Source of the DNA: Earliella scabrosa
Lineage: Eukaryota; Basidiomycota; Agaricomycetes; Polyporales; Polyporaceae
Length of the DNA stretch: 64,000 nucleotides
Direction of reading: 5' to 3'
Assembly (NCBI GenBank): GCA_022605405.1
Contig: JABYQQ010000016.1
Coordinates: 930,001 to 994,000, forward strand
The notes under the pieces are model-generated. The model was not told the DNA's origin. It searched no databases and worked only from the letters and a program-made list of their open reading frames with translations. A program made the position numbers and the translations under genes. Below, piece after piece: positions 35,722-46,577 of this stretch (positions within the stretch are counted from its first letter, which is position 1; each line of letters begins with the position of its first letter).

Positions 35722-38700
35722 CTACCGCTTCTCCTTGACGTAGAAGTGTAGCACCAGGTAGCTGCTGACGGTGAATGTCCCAAAGAAGATGCCCAACAGC
35801 GCGATGTTTGGCCACCAGAACGACTGAACAATGCATTCCGTCAGCGGTCATGTATGTCATGGAACCGGGACAAGTACTCACCCCTGCTCTGAGACCGAAC
35901 GTCGAGAGGATAGCAGCGGCAGGCACGTCGATGTTCACACCATACTTCTCCTCGTGCAGCTGCAGGTAGCGCAACTCGTTCACCGCGAGCGCCTCGAACG
36001 CAGCATGGAAGAACGAGATGGTGTGCAGCCACTGGAACATGGAAGGCACCGACTTCCTGTTGATCAGCAGGCCCGTGAACAGCAAGCTGCGAAGTAGTCC
36101 ATCCTCGTTAGCATGCGCCTGAGAATGCCCCAAAACAGATAAATACGTACTTGAACAACATGACCAGTGTGCCGACAAGGCTCGCGACGCTGGTGCTCGA
36201 GAACGCGATCGACAGCAGAAGGATGACGCTCGCGGTCGTCAGGTTGAAGAGGACGAGCGTGAGCATGAACTTCCAGAAGATGGCCACTTCGGGTACGAGT
36301 CCGATCCATCCGTAGATGATGCCACCAAACACGAGCGGCGGCACCACGCGCAGAGGCAGGATGTCGAACAGGATCTTCGACGCGAAGTACGTGAAGGATG
36401 AGTAGTAGCCGTTCGCGCTGCAGGTAACGGACTATGAGCCTAGTTCACATTGATCGATGCAGTGAATGGTACGCACCGTTCGCGCATGAACAGGATCCGC
36501 TCGTTGGCGAACAGCGTCAAGCTCGAGAGACACGAGAAGCCAAAGAGCGAGAGTGTGAAGAAGAACATGCCCAGCCGGTTCTGGAAGCCAGCGATATCAT
36601 TGGTGATGTTCTGGAAGAAGAATCCGCAAATGACTGCCAATCACGCATGAGCAAAAACTCGACATCAGAGTATGAGTGCGTGCAACACGTACGGGCAACT
36701 CCGATCGACGCGATGTAGTGCGCAAACAGCAGTGCAGGGTCGCGATACAGGTTCTTGAACGCCCGTCCGCTGAGGATTCTGAACTGCGTGCCATAGCTCG
36801 CGCGCTTCCGGCCCCTCGTGATGTTGCTCTCCACCGCGACGTCGGGCAGCTCAGTCGTCCCGTTTCCATTTACCTGCGCCTCCGAGCTTGCTGCAGCCTC
36901 GTCGATCTCGGCAACGAGCTGCTGGTGGATCTCGCTGTCCTTGTACGCGTTGATAAGCTCCTGCAGCTTGTGCGGCACAATCCCACCTGGCTTTGGCGCC
37001 GAGGGCTTGAAGGCGTCCAAGAGGCGCGCGGTCTGCCTGCGGATGTATGCGGTCGAGGAGTAAATGGAACTCGGGCGCGTGCGGAGCTCAGTCTCTTCTG
37101 CCTGGGCATTCTCCTGGTATGTCGAGCGCAAGGATATCGAGGAGGGCCGATCGCGACGGGTAAATGCGCGTTCTTCGTCACGAATGTTGATATCATCCTG
37201 CGATACGGGCTGGGCCTCCTCTGAAGGCGGGCTGTCGAGCGAACGAGGCTCCATGCCGGCCTGCATTGTCAGGTCAACTGAGGAGAGAACGCAAAGCATC
37301 AGCGACAGTGTCATTGCAAGTCCATCAATCGACGACGTACTGAGGAAGTCGGCGACGTTGAAACCAAGAGGGCACGGGTGACCAACTTGCGCGAGGTAGT
37401 CCGTGACCTTGTCTGCCTCGCCAGAGTAGATGAGCTTGCCTTGGGCGAGCACAATGAGCTGGTCGAAGAGAGAAACAATGTTGCTGCGAGGCTGGTGAAT
37501 GGTAAAGACGACCGTGCGGTTGTAGTCGCGAGCCAGCGACACGAGACTGTCGATGACACTGAGCGCGTTGTACGCATCCAGACCTGCATCAGCGACGTGA
37601 GCGACGTTGATGTATACTGCAATGGCGCATAGGGACACATACCACTAGTGGGTTCGTCCAGGAAAAGAATCGATGGACTGGTGACCAGTTCGCACGCGAT
37701 AGAGACACGACGCTTCTCACCGCCAGAGATGGAACGACGTCCTGCGAGACACAATCAGCCCGTGAACCAACCGCATATACCAAGATTCAAGTGACATACC
37801 AGAATCGCCAATCCTCGAGTCCTTGATTCCAAGAATGCCAAGCTCGTTCATGGTCTCCAGCGTCCTGAACTTCTTCGCCTCCAAACTCATCTCGCGCGGC
37901 AGTCGCAAGAGCGCCGAGTACAACACCGTCTCGTAGACCGTCAGCGTGCTCATGAGCGTGTCCTCTTGGTCCACGAAGCCCATGACCTTCTTGAAGTCCG
38001 CGTCCGCGATCTCGCGCCCGTTGACGAGCGTGGTGCCGCCGACGGTGCCCTTCTTGTTCTTGCGCGCGAGAATGTCGAGGAACGTCGACTTGCCCGCACC
38101 GGATGCACCCATGATCGCGAGCAGCTGGCCAGGCTTCGCGGACCCAGAGATGCCGCTCAGGATGTTGTGGCCACCCAAAGTGTAGGAGATGTTGGAGAAG
38201 TGCAGCGAGGCGGGGACGTGGTCTGTCATGAGCTTGGCCGACTCATTCTCCGGCAGGCGAATACCACCGAAGTCACCAGAATGTGTCCTGCCCACGTACC
38301 AGAGGACTACATCGAGTCAGAATGCAGCTCAGAGCATGGAGGACGTGGTACTCACTGGCGGAGACAGAGATGACAATCAAACCGGCGCCTGCCACACTCA
38401 GCGCTACAAAGACAGTGTTGTCTGGCTTCGGTGGAGGCTGCGGATGGCGATGAGCGGGCTACCGCGGCGAAGGACACAAAATTACTAACCGAGTACCCAG
38501 GCACTTGGGAGTAGTGCAAGCACTCGCCACCATGACACTGCAACGTGATGTATTGGTCGCCAAAGAAGGTCTCAATGAGCGAATTCATGCCCGGCTCCTC
38601 GAACTTGCATCCTTGACCTGTCGTGCACGAGAAGGAGGCCGGTCCTTTGATGTCCTCCTTCAGGAAGTCGGTGATATCTGCCTCAGCGGTTACATGAGGG

Positions 38701-39750
38701 TCTAGTACGGGCTGAGACGACACGTACCAAGACTGCCGTCCTCTCCACAGATGAAGCGTCCCGGTACGCACTTGCACTCGATCTTCTCGCAGTCGTAGAA
38801 TGTCTGGTTCCTTTCGGGGCCGTGCTGCGCTCGCGACTCGCACTGGGAGAGCTGGCAATAGAACGACTCGACTTGCGCTGTCCAGAACTGGAAGTGGCAC
38901 TGGTCCGACTCCTTATCACAGCTGAAAGTAACCTGTGGCGGGCGATCAGGGAGCATGTCCAGGATCTTCCGGTCTACCGAAATGTTAGGCACTGGGCAAG
39001 ACGAAACACGAGACTGGCGCACTGGTAACGTCGCACATCTGGTGGTTGTTGAAGACCGTCTCGCCACCCTTGTAACACGTCATGTTCCCCACCCGATCGT
39101 CGTCGCCCGTAGGTTGACCCCGGAGAGGGAAGCCAACGCACGCGTTGTCCGTCTGGCAGACTACGGGCTATTGAGTCGGACGCTGTGCTTGCGACATTTA
39201 AGTGGCCACGCACCATTGCAATTGATGCCATCCCAACCCTCCTTACATTCGCACTGTTTCCCTTCCTCGCGCTGCCTCCGCTTCTCTCCGTCCGCCAAAG
39301 AGTCACATTCTAGCGGAGCATGGGTATAGATTCTGCACTGCCTAGAAAAGACACTCACGTGGAGTTAGACAATCTATGCCCGCCCATCCTGGAGGGCATT
39401 TGCATTGTCCGTCGAACTTGGAACACTCTCCGAAGTTGCCACATGTGAACGCGTCAAGCTGGCAGTTGAAACATGGGGGACAGCGCTCTGCATTGTCGCA
39501 TGAGAGACTTGTCGCGGAGAATACGCAGGAACTGTTGCCTACCTGGCGGTCGGTTTGTGACTACTTCTAGGGGCTGCCACAGTATTAGCTACGCAACCAA
39601 GGCTCAGCAAACTACGACACGTACTGAGAGTGTTCGCTGCGCGTTCAGCGAGAACGCAGACGAGTTCCGAGCGGCGTGTGCATATTGAGACCACAGCAGC
39701 AGTGCAGACGTAGGGAGAATCCAGTGATACACCGCGGACGGGAGCATCAT
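35722..39750 (-). CDS. ADP1: ABCG-type half transporter with Cys-rich N-terminal domain (Adp1-like)
   Basis: Membrane ATP-binding cassette protein of the WHITE/ABCG class; the substrate is unknown. Fifteen minus-strand exons (39625-39750, 39359-39542, 39214-39309, 39023-39160, 38728-38973, 38490-38677, 38356-38458, 37800-38306, 37643-37741, 37341-37583, 36693-37277, 36477-36633, 36151-36417, 35882-36086, 35722-35823) join in frame to 1081 residues, close to yeast Adp1. The order is: signal peptide ([20 protein letters not shown]), EGF-like Cys-rich repeats ([32 protein letters not shown]), a first membrane segment, then the ABC domain with Walker [10 protein letters not shown], signature SISGGEKRR, Walker [11 protein letters not shown] and H-loop TIHQP. 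A Ser-rich linker and the ABC2 membrane domain complete it. A fragment of exons 5/6 lies at 32905-33125. Confidence 0.92.
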
Positions 39751-40206
39751 GAGATGAGGGAAGCGTGTGCTCCGCCGGCCGGGAGAGTGTGGGACAGGTG
39801 GTCGACTGGACGTGTACAGCGGGCGTAGTCAAAGTTCGTGAGATGGCGTGGTGGACAGAGGGACAAGCCGGAGCGGCGGACACGTAGCGCAGCGCCTAGC
39901 AGAGGACAAGAAGCAAGCTCGCTGTCGAGCACGACGAGCAAGAGTCGGATGCAAGACCCAAGAGACTGAGTGAACGGTGACGACAAGCTGATGAGTGGAA
40001 ATCCCGGCCCTGACTTCGCCCGCCGTCCGCCCGGCGCTCCAATCCGGTGCGGGGAGATCTCGATTCGATCTCCGACTCGCCGCTTATCTGATAAGATATA
40101 TAAGTACTAGTGGGTCTGACCTTCCCGGTACACACGGCAGCCTCCAAGTATATAAGCCACGGTCACACAACCAACGGCTTCAGGCCTTCAGGAAGCCGCC
40201 ACCAGC
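39751..40206. promoter_or_regulatory. Divergent promoter of ADP1-like and UPF0014 gene 1
   Basis: About 455 bases between divergent start codons. It holds the GATA element at 40086-40094 and two TATA-type sequences on the plus strand (GATATATAAG at about 40095-40104, TATATAA at 40149-40155, about 52 bp before the UPF0014 start codon). Confidence 0.6.
40086..40094 (+). promoter_or_regulatory. ATCTGATAA, iron-type GATA element
   Basis: Exact match to ATCWGATAA, the consensus of fungal iron-repressor GATA factors. It sits within CTTATCTGATAAG, a near-palindrome with a GATA core on each strand, directly before a TATA-like box and 113 bp before the start codon of a UPF0014 (FetB-like) gene. E. 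coli FetAB of this family exports iron. Iron control of this gene is inference. Confidence 0.5.
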
Positions 40207-41483
40207 ATGGATTCTATCGATGACCCAGGCCTCTCCACAATCCATCTCACCTGGGGCAACGTCGGCCTCGCTTTCTCCTTCATCCTCTTCAATGCCCTCC
40301 TCTCAACGGCATTCGGTCTCGGCGTGGGCAGCTCTCTGGTGACCGCTGCTTCGCGTTGCGTTGTTCAGCTCAGTATAGTCGCCCTCGTACTGCAGCAAGT
40401 CTTTGAAACGGATAATCCCTGGACAGTCGCCGGGATGGCGTGCCTCCTTAACCTGCTAGGAACAGCGGAAGCTGGTATGCTACCCTGTATGCTTTGAGCA
40501 GGTCGCATCAGGCTCACTAAGGTAAACAAGTGGTGAATAAGTCAAAGAAGCGGTATGATTACATGGTACGTACAAGTTCTGATGAGCATCACATTCCCCG
40601 GCTCAATGTGGAGCCTGTAGTTCTCGTCAGTCCTGTTTGGTATGCTGGGGTCAACCATACCCGTATCGATCATTGGCATCCGTTTCGCCATGGGCGTGGA
40701 CCCCTTCTGGACGCCCGCACAGTATAGTGGGTAACATTCTACCTCGGGGTGGGTTGGAGTTGAAACTCCGTTGTTCATCTTGGCTGTAGTCCCCATCGTT
40801 GGGATGTTGTGTGGCAGCACGATCTCTGGGATCGTTGTCTCCCTCACCTACGTCCTGAAAGAGCTGTAGTAAGCCTGTTGCCATCTCCCAATCGAGACTC
40901 GACGGTCTGATACTGCCTCACCAACGTCAGCGACAACAGAGACAAAGTTGAGATGTACCTGGCATTCGGTGCCTCGAGGTTTGAAGCATGCAAGCCCATC
41001 GCCAGAGATGCCCTGCGCCTCGCTCTCACTCCAAACATCAATCAGATGAGGTGCGCTCACCAGAAGTGACTTGCCTGGATATTCTCGATGACCTGTGTGC
41101 AAATCACTCGCAGCGTCATTGGTATCATTGCCATTCCTGGCATGATGACCGGCGCAATCCTCGGCGGGTCTTCCGTCGAGCAAGCGGCCCGCCTGCAGAT
41201 GGTGATCATGTTCATGATCTCTGCATCCACCGCGCTTTCCTCTATTGTCACCACGCTACTCGCCCTCGGGATCGTGGTCGACAGCGAGCATCGCGTGCGT
41301 GTTGACCGAATAGACACACGCCAGCACGTCGTGTGGCGCGCGCAGAAGCTTGTCCTTAGCAAGGTGGCGGAAATGATTACGGGAATGGCTGCAACGGCTT
41401 GGAAGAGGCTCACAGGGACGCGAGAGCAAGGGTCCACTGGCATGTACACTTCCGATACTCAGATGCAGAGGCTGCTTGGTTAG
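40207..41483 (+). CDS. UPF0014 (FetB-like) membrane protein, copy 1
   Basis: Polytopic membrane protein of the family containing E. coli FetB (iron export permease) and plant ALS3/STAR2. Exons 40207-40474, 40531-40565, 40621-40726, 40790-40868, 40931-41050 and 41114-41483 encode 325 residues. Landmarks: LTWGNVGLAFSFILFNALLS, SRCVVQLSIVALVLQQVFE, STIPVSIIGIRFAMGVDPFW, and the family signature KVEMYLAFGASRFEACKPIA, followed by IAIPGMMTGAILGGSSVEQA. There are about seven hydrophobic segments. The C-terminal tail is hydrophilic and variable. Fungal members lack a fused ATPase, so a partner is unknown; the ABC gene sharing the promoter is of another class and is not an obvious partner. Confidence 0.9.
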
Positions 41484-41833
41484 ATCAAAATCTTTGGTAA
41501 GGGCAGAATGTATCTTGACTCACCATAGTACTAATGTGTTGTGCTCGCAAGGAAAATATTTTGCAAGAACCACGCTTGAGCTGTGTACTAGATGATGCCA
41601 ACCTTCGACGTTAACCTTCAGGTTGAAGTCGTCGTCAAGAACAAGAATCGGGTGCCGCCCGTACTTACCTATTGATTAGATAGACGCCCTCAGACGATGA
41701 TGTCATGGACATCGGCCTACAGCGGCTGACATGGGCAGTCGACCAGACGCTATCCCTGCGAGAGACGCACTTGACCTGTAATTACATTCGCAGCACTAAC
41801 TCCACACATCCCTGCACCTCGGAAACCAACCTC
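41484..41833. other. Intergenic between UPF0014 copies
   Basis: About 350 bases. The reading frame of copy 2 is open upstream to an ATG at 41705, but homology to copy 1 begins at 41834. No ATCWGATAA site was seen here, unlike upstream of copy 1. Confidence 0.5.
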
Positions 41834-43083
41834 ATGGATCCCGGTGGCGATACGGACTCCACAACGCATCTCAACTGGGGCAACGTCGGGCTCGCCTTCT
41901 CGTTCATCCTCCTTGATGGCGTTCTCTCGACGACGTTCGGCCTCGGCGTGGGGAGCTCACTCGTGACGGCCGCCGTGCGCTGCGTAGTGCAGCTCAGTGT
42001 GGTTGCTCTCATCCTCCAGAAGGTCTTCGAGACGAATAACCCATGGGCTGTCGCGGGAATGGCGTGTGTTCTGAACTTGATGGGGACAATGGAGACTGGT
42101 GAGTCCTCGTCCAATCTATGAGCCTGTCTTCTGGTTTATCCAGGCTTCTTCCAGTTGTCAACAAGTCGAAGAAGCGTTATGACTATATGGTACGTCGTAT
42201 GGGCCTTCAACCAACTCCGTCATTGACTCGGAGATACCGCAGTTTCCCTCGGTCCTCCTCGGTATGCTCGGGTCGACCATCCCTGTCTCCATAATCGGAA
42301 TACGCTTTGCCATGGGTGTACAGCCGTTCTGGACACCAGAGCAGTATAGTATGTCTGTTGTCATAAGCTCTTTCCTATCACATGCTGACTTGTTCATAGT
42401 TCCTATCGTCGGGATGCTCTGCGGCAGCACAATTTCCGGGATCGTCGTGTCAGTCACTTACGTGCTCAAGGAGCTATAGTACGTATCTCTCTCCTTCTCC
42501 TCGAACTTTTGCGCTCACACGCCGCCTACTCAGCGAGAACAAAGACAAGGTCGAGATGTATCTCGCCTTCGGTGCTACTAGACTCGAGGCCTGCAAACCT
42601 ATCGCCCGAGACGCGTTGCGGCTCGCTCTTACCCCAAACATCAACCAAATGAGGCATGTTCCTCGCTCCCCAACGTCGTTCGCTCTCTTACCAATATCCA
42701 CCCACAGCGTGATAGGCATCATCGCCATCCCCGGTATGATGACCGGTGCAATCCTCGGAGGCTCGTCCGTCGAACAAGCAGCGCGCCTGCAAATGGTCAT
42801 CATGTTCATGATCTCGTCCTGCACCGCGCTCTCGTCCATCGTGACCACGATCCTCGCGCTCGGCGTCGTCGTCGACAACGAGCACCGCGTGCGCACCGAC
42901 CGCATCGACACCCGGCCGCACGCCGTCTGGCGCGCGCGCAATGCGGTGGTCAGCAAGATTGTTGACGGGGTCAAGGGCGCGGCGTCGAGTGTTGCATCTG
43001 GGATCAGGAGAGCGGTGGGGCGGAGTGAGGAGGAAGATGGTCTGGCTGCGTCACATAGTGAGCGGGAGAGGTTGCTCGGATAG
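41834..43083 (+). CDS. UPF0014 (FetB-like) membrane protein, copy 2
   Basis: Tandem paralog of the gene at 40207. Exons 41834-42098, 42155-42189, 42243-42348, 42400-42478, 42534-42653 and 42708-43083 encode 326 residues, with intron positions equal to copy 1. Conserved parts include LNWGNVGLAFSFILLDGVLS, the identical VVNKSKKRYDYM and GSTIPVSIIGIRFAMG, KVEMYLAFGATRLEACKPIA and IAIPGMMTGAILGGSSVEQA. The last intron (42654-42707) has a GC donor (AG|GCATGT) where copy 1 has GT. It is 54 nt long, has no stop codon and divides by three, so retention would add 18 residues just before the SVIGIIAIPG segment. The start is chosen by alignment with copy 1. Confidence 0.9.
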
Positions 43084-43349
43084 AAATGAATCGTCCGACA
43101 CGGAGTCGACGGCGAAAACCCGTGACGAACAGCCTATTGCGCGTTGGGGAATGCAGATATCTCGCCCCAATTTGTACAAGAGACCGCCTCAAAGTTCTCA
43201 TCGCCATATACAAGACCCCTCGTAATACATACACGTAAGGCCGAGATGATCCAGGTGTCATCTCAACAGAGGTGATTTGAAGACTGACATGACAGACATC
43301 GAGGTGAGCACCACTAGGAATGACGGGAACTCCATGTCCAACTTTCCCC

Positions 43350-43982
43350 TTACATATACTGCTCGAAAACGTTGTATGCGTGCAGAAACTTGACATGCAG
43401 ATGATGTTCGAACGCAGAGGCTACCGGGAGATGGAGTGCGGTGGCGAGTAGTACTAGACCGGTCAGGAGCATGGCTGAACACTGTCTTTGACTAGGAACG
43501 AGAAGCATCTGTCAGCTAATCTGGGTGGAAGGACTTGGATGGCAAAGGGAAATGACGCACCACCTTCAATGCCACGCCGGTGAGAGATCATGGATGTGGA
43601 GCTTACTCAGGAAGAGTCTCAACATCTCCGGAGACGGGACCCTGACGGATGTCACCCTGCCGTACGACGCGAACGACCAGTAGACCATGTCCTCATCGGG
43701 CACCTTGTCGAGGCCCGGTATGATCTTGAAAAAATGTGTGGCGAAGTTCAACTCCAGGTCGATGACGATGTTCTGGAGGACAGCGAACTTATACAGCCGG
43801 CGCGATGCATCATCCTCGGGTACGTTATGGATGCCTTCCACAGCGAGATAATTGGCTATATGAGCGTTGGTGATCTTGCAGCCGTAGTAAACCCTTTTAT
43901 GGCCACGAAGGTCTTCTGGGACGGGAGGCGTAGGCACGAAGGGTAGGGTGGGGTTGAACCTGGGGCAGGAGTCGTGAGCCAC
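43350..43982 (-). CDS. Hypothetical protein, probably two exons
   Basis: Family not recognised. The minus-strand frame from 43982 begins MAHDSCPRFNPTLPFV and reads like real protein for about 125 residues (NIVIDLELNFATHFFKIIPG, KVPDEDMVYWSFASYGRVTS). It could end at 43566 (138 residues). A good donor GTAAGC at 43606 and an acceptor at 43475 instead join 43607-43982 to 43350-43474, replacing the end with MLLTGLVLLATALHLPVASA plus a short tail and giving 166 residues with one C-terminal hydrophobic segment, possibly a tail anchor. The second model is favoured weakly. No function is proposed. Confidence 0.4.
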
Positions 43983-44662
43983 AGCTCCGCCATTGGAACA
44001 AGCGTACGAATGTAACTACGTCATGACATTCTTGTTGACAGGAAGCCATTCCGGGCGTGGGGGGACAAACTGGTCAAGCAGAGATCTGTTACAGAAGCAT
44101 ACTATCGTTCAGTATTGCCGGCGACACGAGGAAGTAGGATGCCCCACGTGCTAAATGCGGCCGAGCTAGTAGTATTCGTCATAGGTCAGAACAATCGAAA
44201 GCGCGTCGTCAGAGCAAGCGAGAAGTCGGAACTCAGTTGGCTTGTCCAGTGTCGCAAACAGGTGCCGCGGAAACTGCCGGCAAGCAAGCGCTCGCTCGCA
44301 TGGCAAGACCAACATGCAACATTTGTGGCAGGCGGCCGCGATCAGTATCAATTATCACAACTACTTCGAACACACGACCGACCCCGGGCTGAGATGATGT
44401 TGTGGTAACTGGCACCGTATGTGACCGCGCGATGGTTGTAACCACATTCCACACTCCTTGCCCGCAAAGGCAACTGCACTCGGACTGCACCGCATTGATC
44501 ATCGAAGGTTCACGCGGTACTTGTGTAGTAGTGTGACTCCAGAACCTCACTGTCGTTCATCGTGCATCACCCAGTGATTCGTACATCCGAGCCTCAGAAA
44601 CCTCGACATTGTTCTGCCAGTGTTTGAGCCACCAGCCTACTCGCAGCAGATCGACCTGAAAA
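43983..44662. other. Intergenic
   Basis: About 680 bases between the divergent hypothetical gene and the aminotransferase gene. No gene was recognised; it should contain both promoters. Confidence 0.45.
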
Positions 44663-46508
44663 ATGGTGCAAAGCCTCCCCGCCGAGTACTACTCCTCCTT
44701 CCTCTCCGATCTCGCCAAAGAGCGCAAGCCGAGCCCCAGTAAGCCTCCAACCGTCCTTCAAATACCACACTGAGCCCTTGATCTGCTCATCAAACACGCA
44801 CGCCCCGCACACAGTCCGCGGCCTCTACCCGCTCGAAGCCCGGCCGGGCATGATCTCCCTCCTCGCCGGCAAGCCCAACTCGGCGACGTTCCCGCTCACC
44901 GCGCTCACCCTCAAGTCGCGCTCGCCCACGGACTCCTCCGTCGAGGTCGCGACCGAAATCAGCGGCGCCGCGCTCGCAGAGGGTCTGCAGTACGGCCCGA
45001 CCGCGGGCCTGCCCGGGCTCACCGGGTGGGTGTACGGCCTGCAGGAGCGCGAACACGGACGGAAGAAGGGTGAGGGCTGGAGAATCACGATTGGATCTGG
45101 CTCGCAGGATCTTATACATAAGGCGATCCTCGCCCTTGTGAACCCGGGCGACGCGGTGTTGGTCGAGACACCGGTTTACGCGTGAGTAACTCGGGGACAG
45201 CTTGCTGTCCTCCTGTGGTTGGGCTACAGCCTGAGCCAGAGTGCGTGCTGATTGCGAGCATCAGGGGCGTCCTGCCTACATTCGAGTCGCTGCACTGCGA
45301 GTTCGTCGGTAGGTCGTCGCCGTCCGTGCGTTCGTATGCATCTGGTATATTCGTCTGACACGCACTTGTGCGATCCCAGCCGTCCCTACGGACTCTCAAG
45401 GGATTGACTCGAGTGCCCTCCGCTCGACCCTCGAAAACTGGCCCGCGTCAAAGCCCAAGCCTAAGGTGCTCTATACCGTCCCGGTGCGTATGCCCTCCCA
45501 CCTCTCTCTTCAGCAGCCGCACAGACACCTCACCTCGCGCCTCGGACCGCTCCCTTTCTATCCAGTACGGCGGAAACCCGACAGGAATGACCGCGACCAA
45601 GGAGCGCCGCCAAGAAGTGCTCGCCCTCGCGCGCGAGCACGACTTCCTCATCCTCGAAGGTGCGCCTCCCCCTCCCCCCATCTCACCACCCCCCTCCCCC
45701 CCGCCTCGACGCAGCCTCACGCGCACGCCACGCAGACGACCCATACTACTACCTCTACTTCGGCGACGCGCCGCGCCCGCCGTCGTACTTCACGCTCGAG
45801 CTCGAGCTGCCCGAGGTCGGACGCGTCGTCCGCTTCGACAGCCTCTCCAAGATCCTCTCCTCCGGCATCCGCATCGGCTTCGCATGCGGCCCCGAGCCGA
45901 TCATGGCCGTCATCGACCTGCATGTGAGTGCGCCCCGCTGCCCCTTCACTGGTACCGTTCCACCGTACCCGAACCAACCGAACTCACGACGACGAGCAGA
46001 CGGCGGTGGCGAGCCTGCAGACGCCGTCGCTGACGCAGACGATCGCGTTCGCGCTGTTGGACGCGTGGGGGTACGACGCGTTCAAGGCGCACACGCTCGC
46101 CGTCTCGCGCTTCTACCGCGACAAGCGCGACGTCTTTGAGCGGTACATGAAGAAGCACCTCGATGGGCTCGCGCGGTGGGACCCGCCCGAGGCGGGGATG
46201 TTCTTCTGGTATGCACGTTCGCTATGGCAACTTATTCACCCCCTGACCCTGATTTGGTTGGGTGAATCGGACGCAGGTTCAAGCTGCTGCTCTCCGAGGG
46301 AGAGGGCGCGGTCGAAGCGGACTCGGAGAGCACGATCCGCAACAAGGCGGTGGAAAAGGGCGTGCTCGCGCTGCCCGGGACTGTCTTCCTGCCCGACGGC
46401 GGGAAGACAGCATACGTCCGCGCTTCGTTCAGTCTACTGGATGAGGTCGATGTCGAGGAGGCGATCAAACGTCTGCGTGAGGTGGTGCTGGAAGCCAGGG
46501 GTGCATGA
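44663..46508 (+). CDS. ARO8: Aromatic amino acid aminotransferase (ARO8-like, fold type I PLP)
   Basis: Cytosolic PLP enzyme exchanging amino groups between aromatic amino acids (or 2-aminoadipate) and 2-oxo acids. Exons 44663-44738, 44815-45181, 45265-45308, 45380-45483, 45566-45659, 45736-45923, 46000-46208 and 46277-46508 encode 437 residues. Landmarks: GLYPLEARPGMISLLAGKPN, LQYGPTAGLPGLTGW, GSGSQDLIHKA, the cofactor-binding YGGNPTGM, DDPYYYLYFG, and the PLP lysine in FDSLSKILSSGIRIGF. The C-terminal part has LPGTVFLP and AYVRASFSL. Length and motifs suit the Aro8/AADAT group; Aro9-like specificity cannot be excluded. It is tail to tail with COQ4, only about 70 bp apart. Confidence 0.92.
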
Positions 46509-46577
46509 GCGGGATAAGATGAGCGGAGCGAGCACAACAACACAGAGCAGACGTCTAACAAAGAATATATTGTACCA

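Noticed and set aside
41705..41833. In-frame N-terminal extension of UPF0014 copy 2
   Set aside because: The extra 43 residues have no counterpart in copy 1, whose start aligns with the ATG at 41834.
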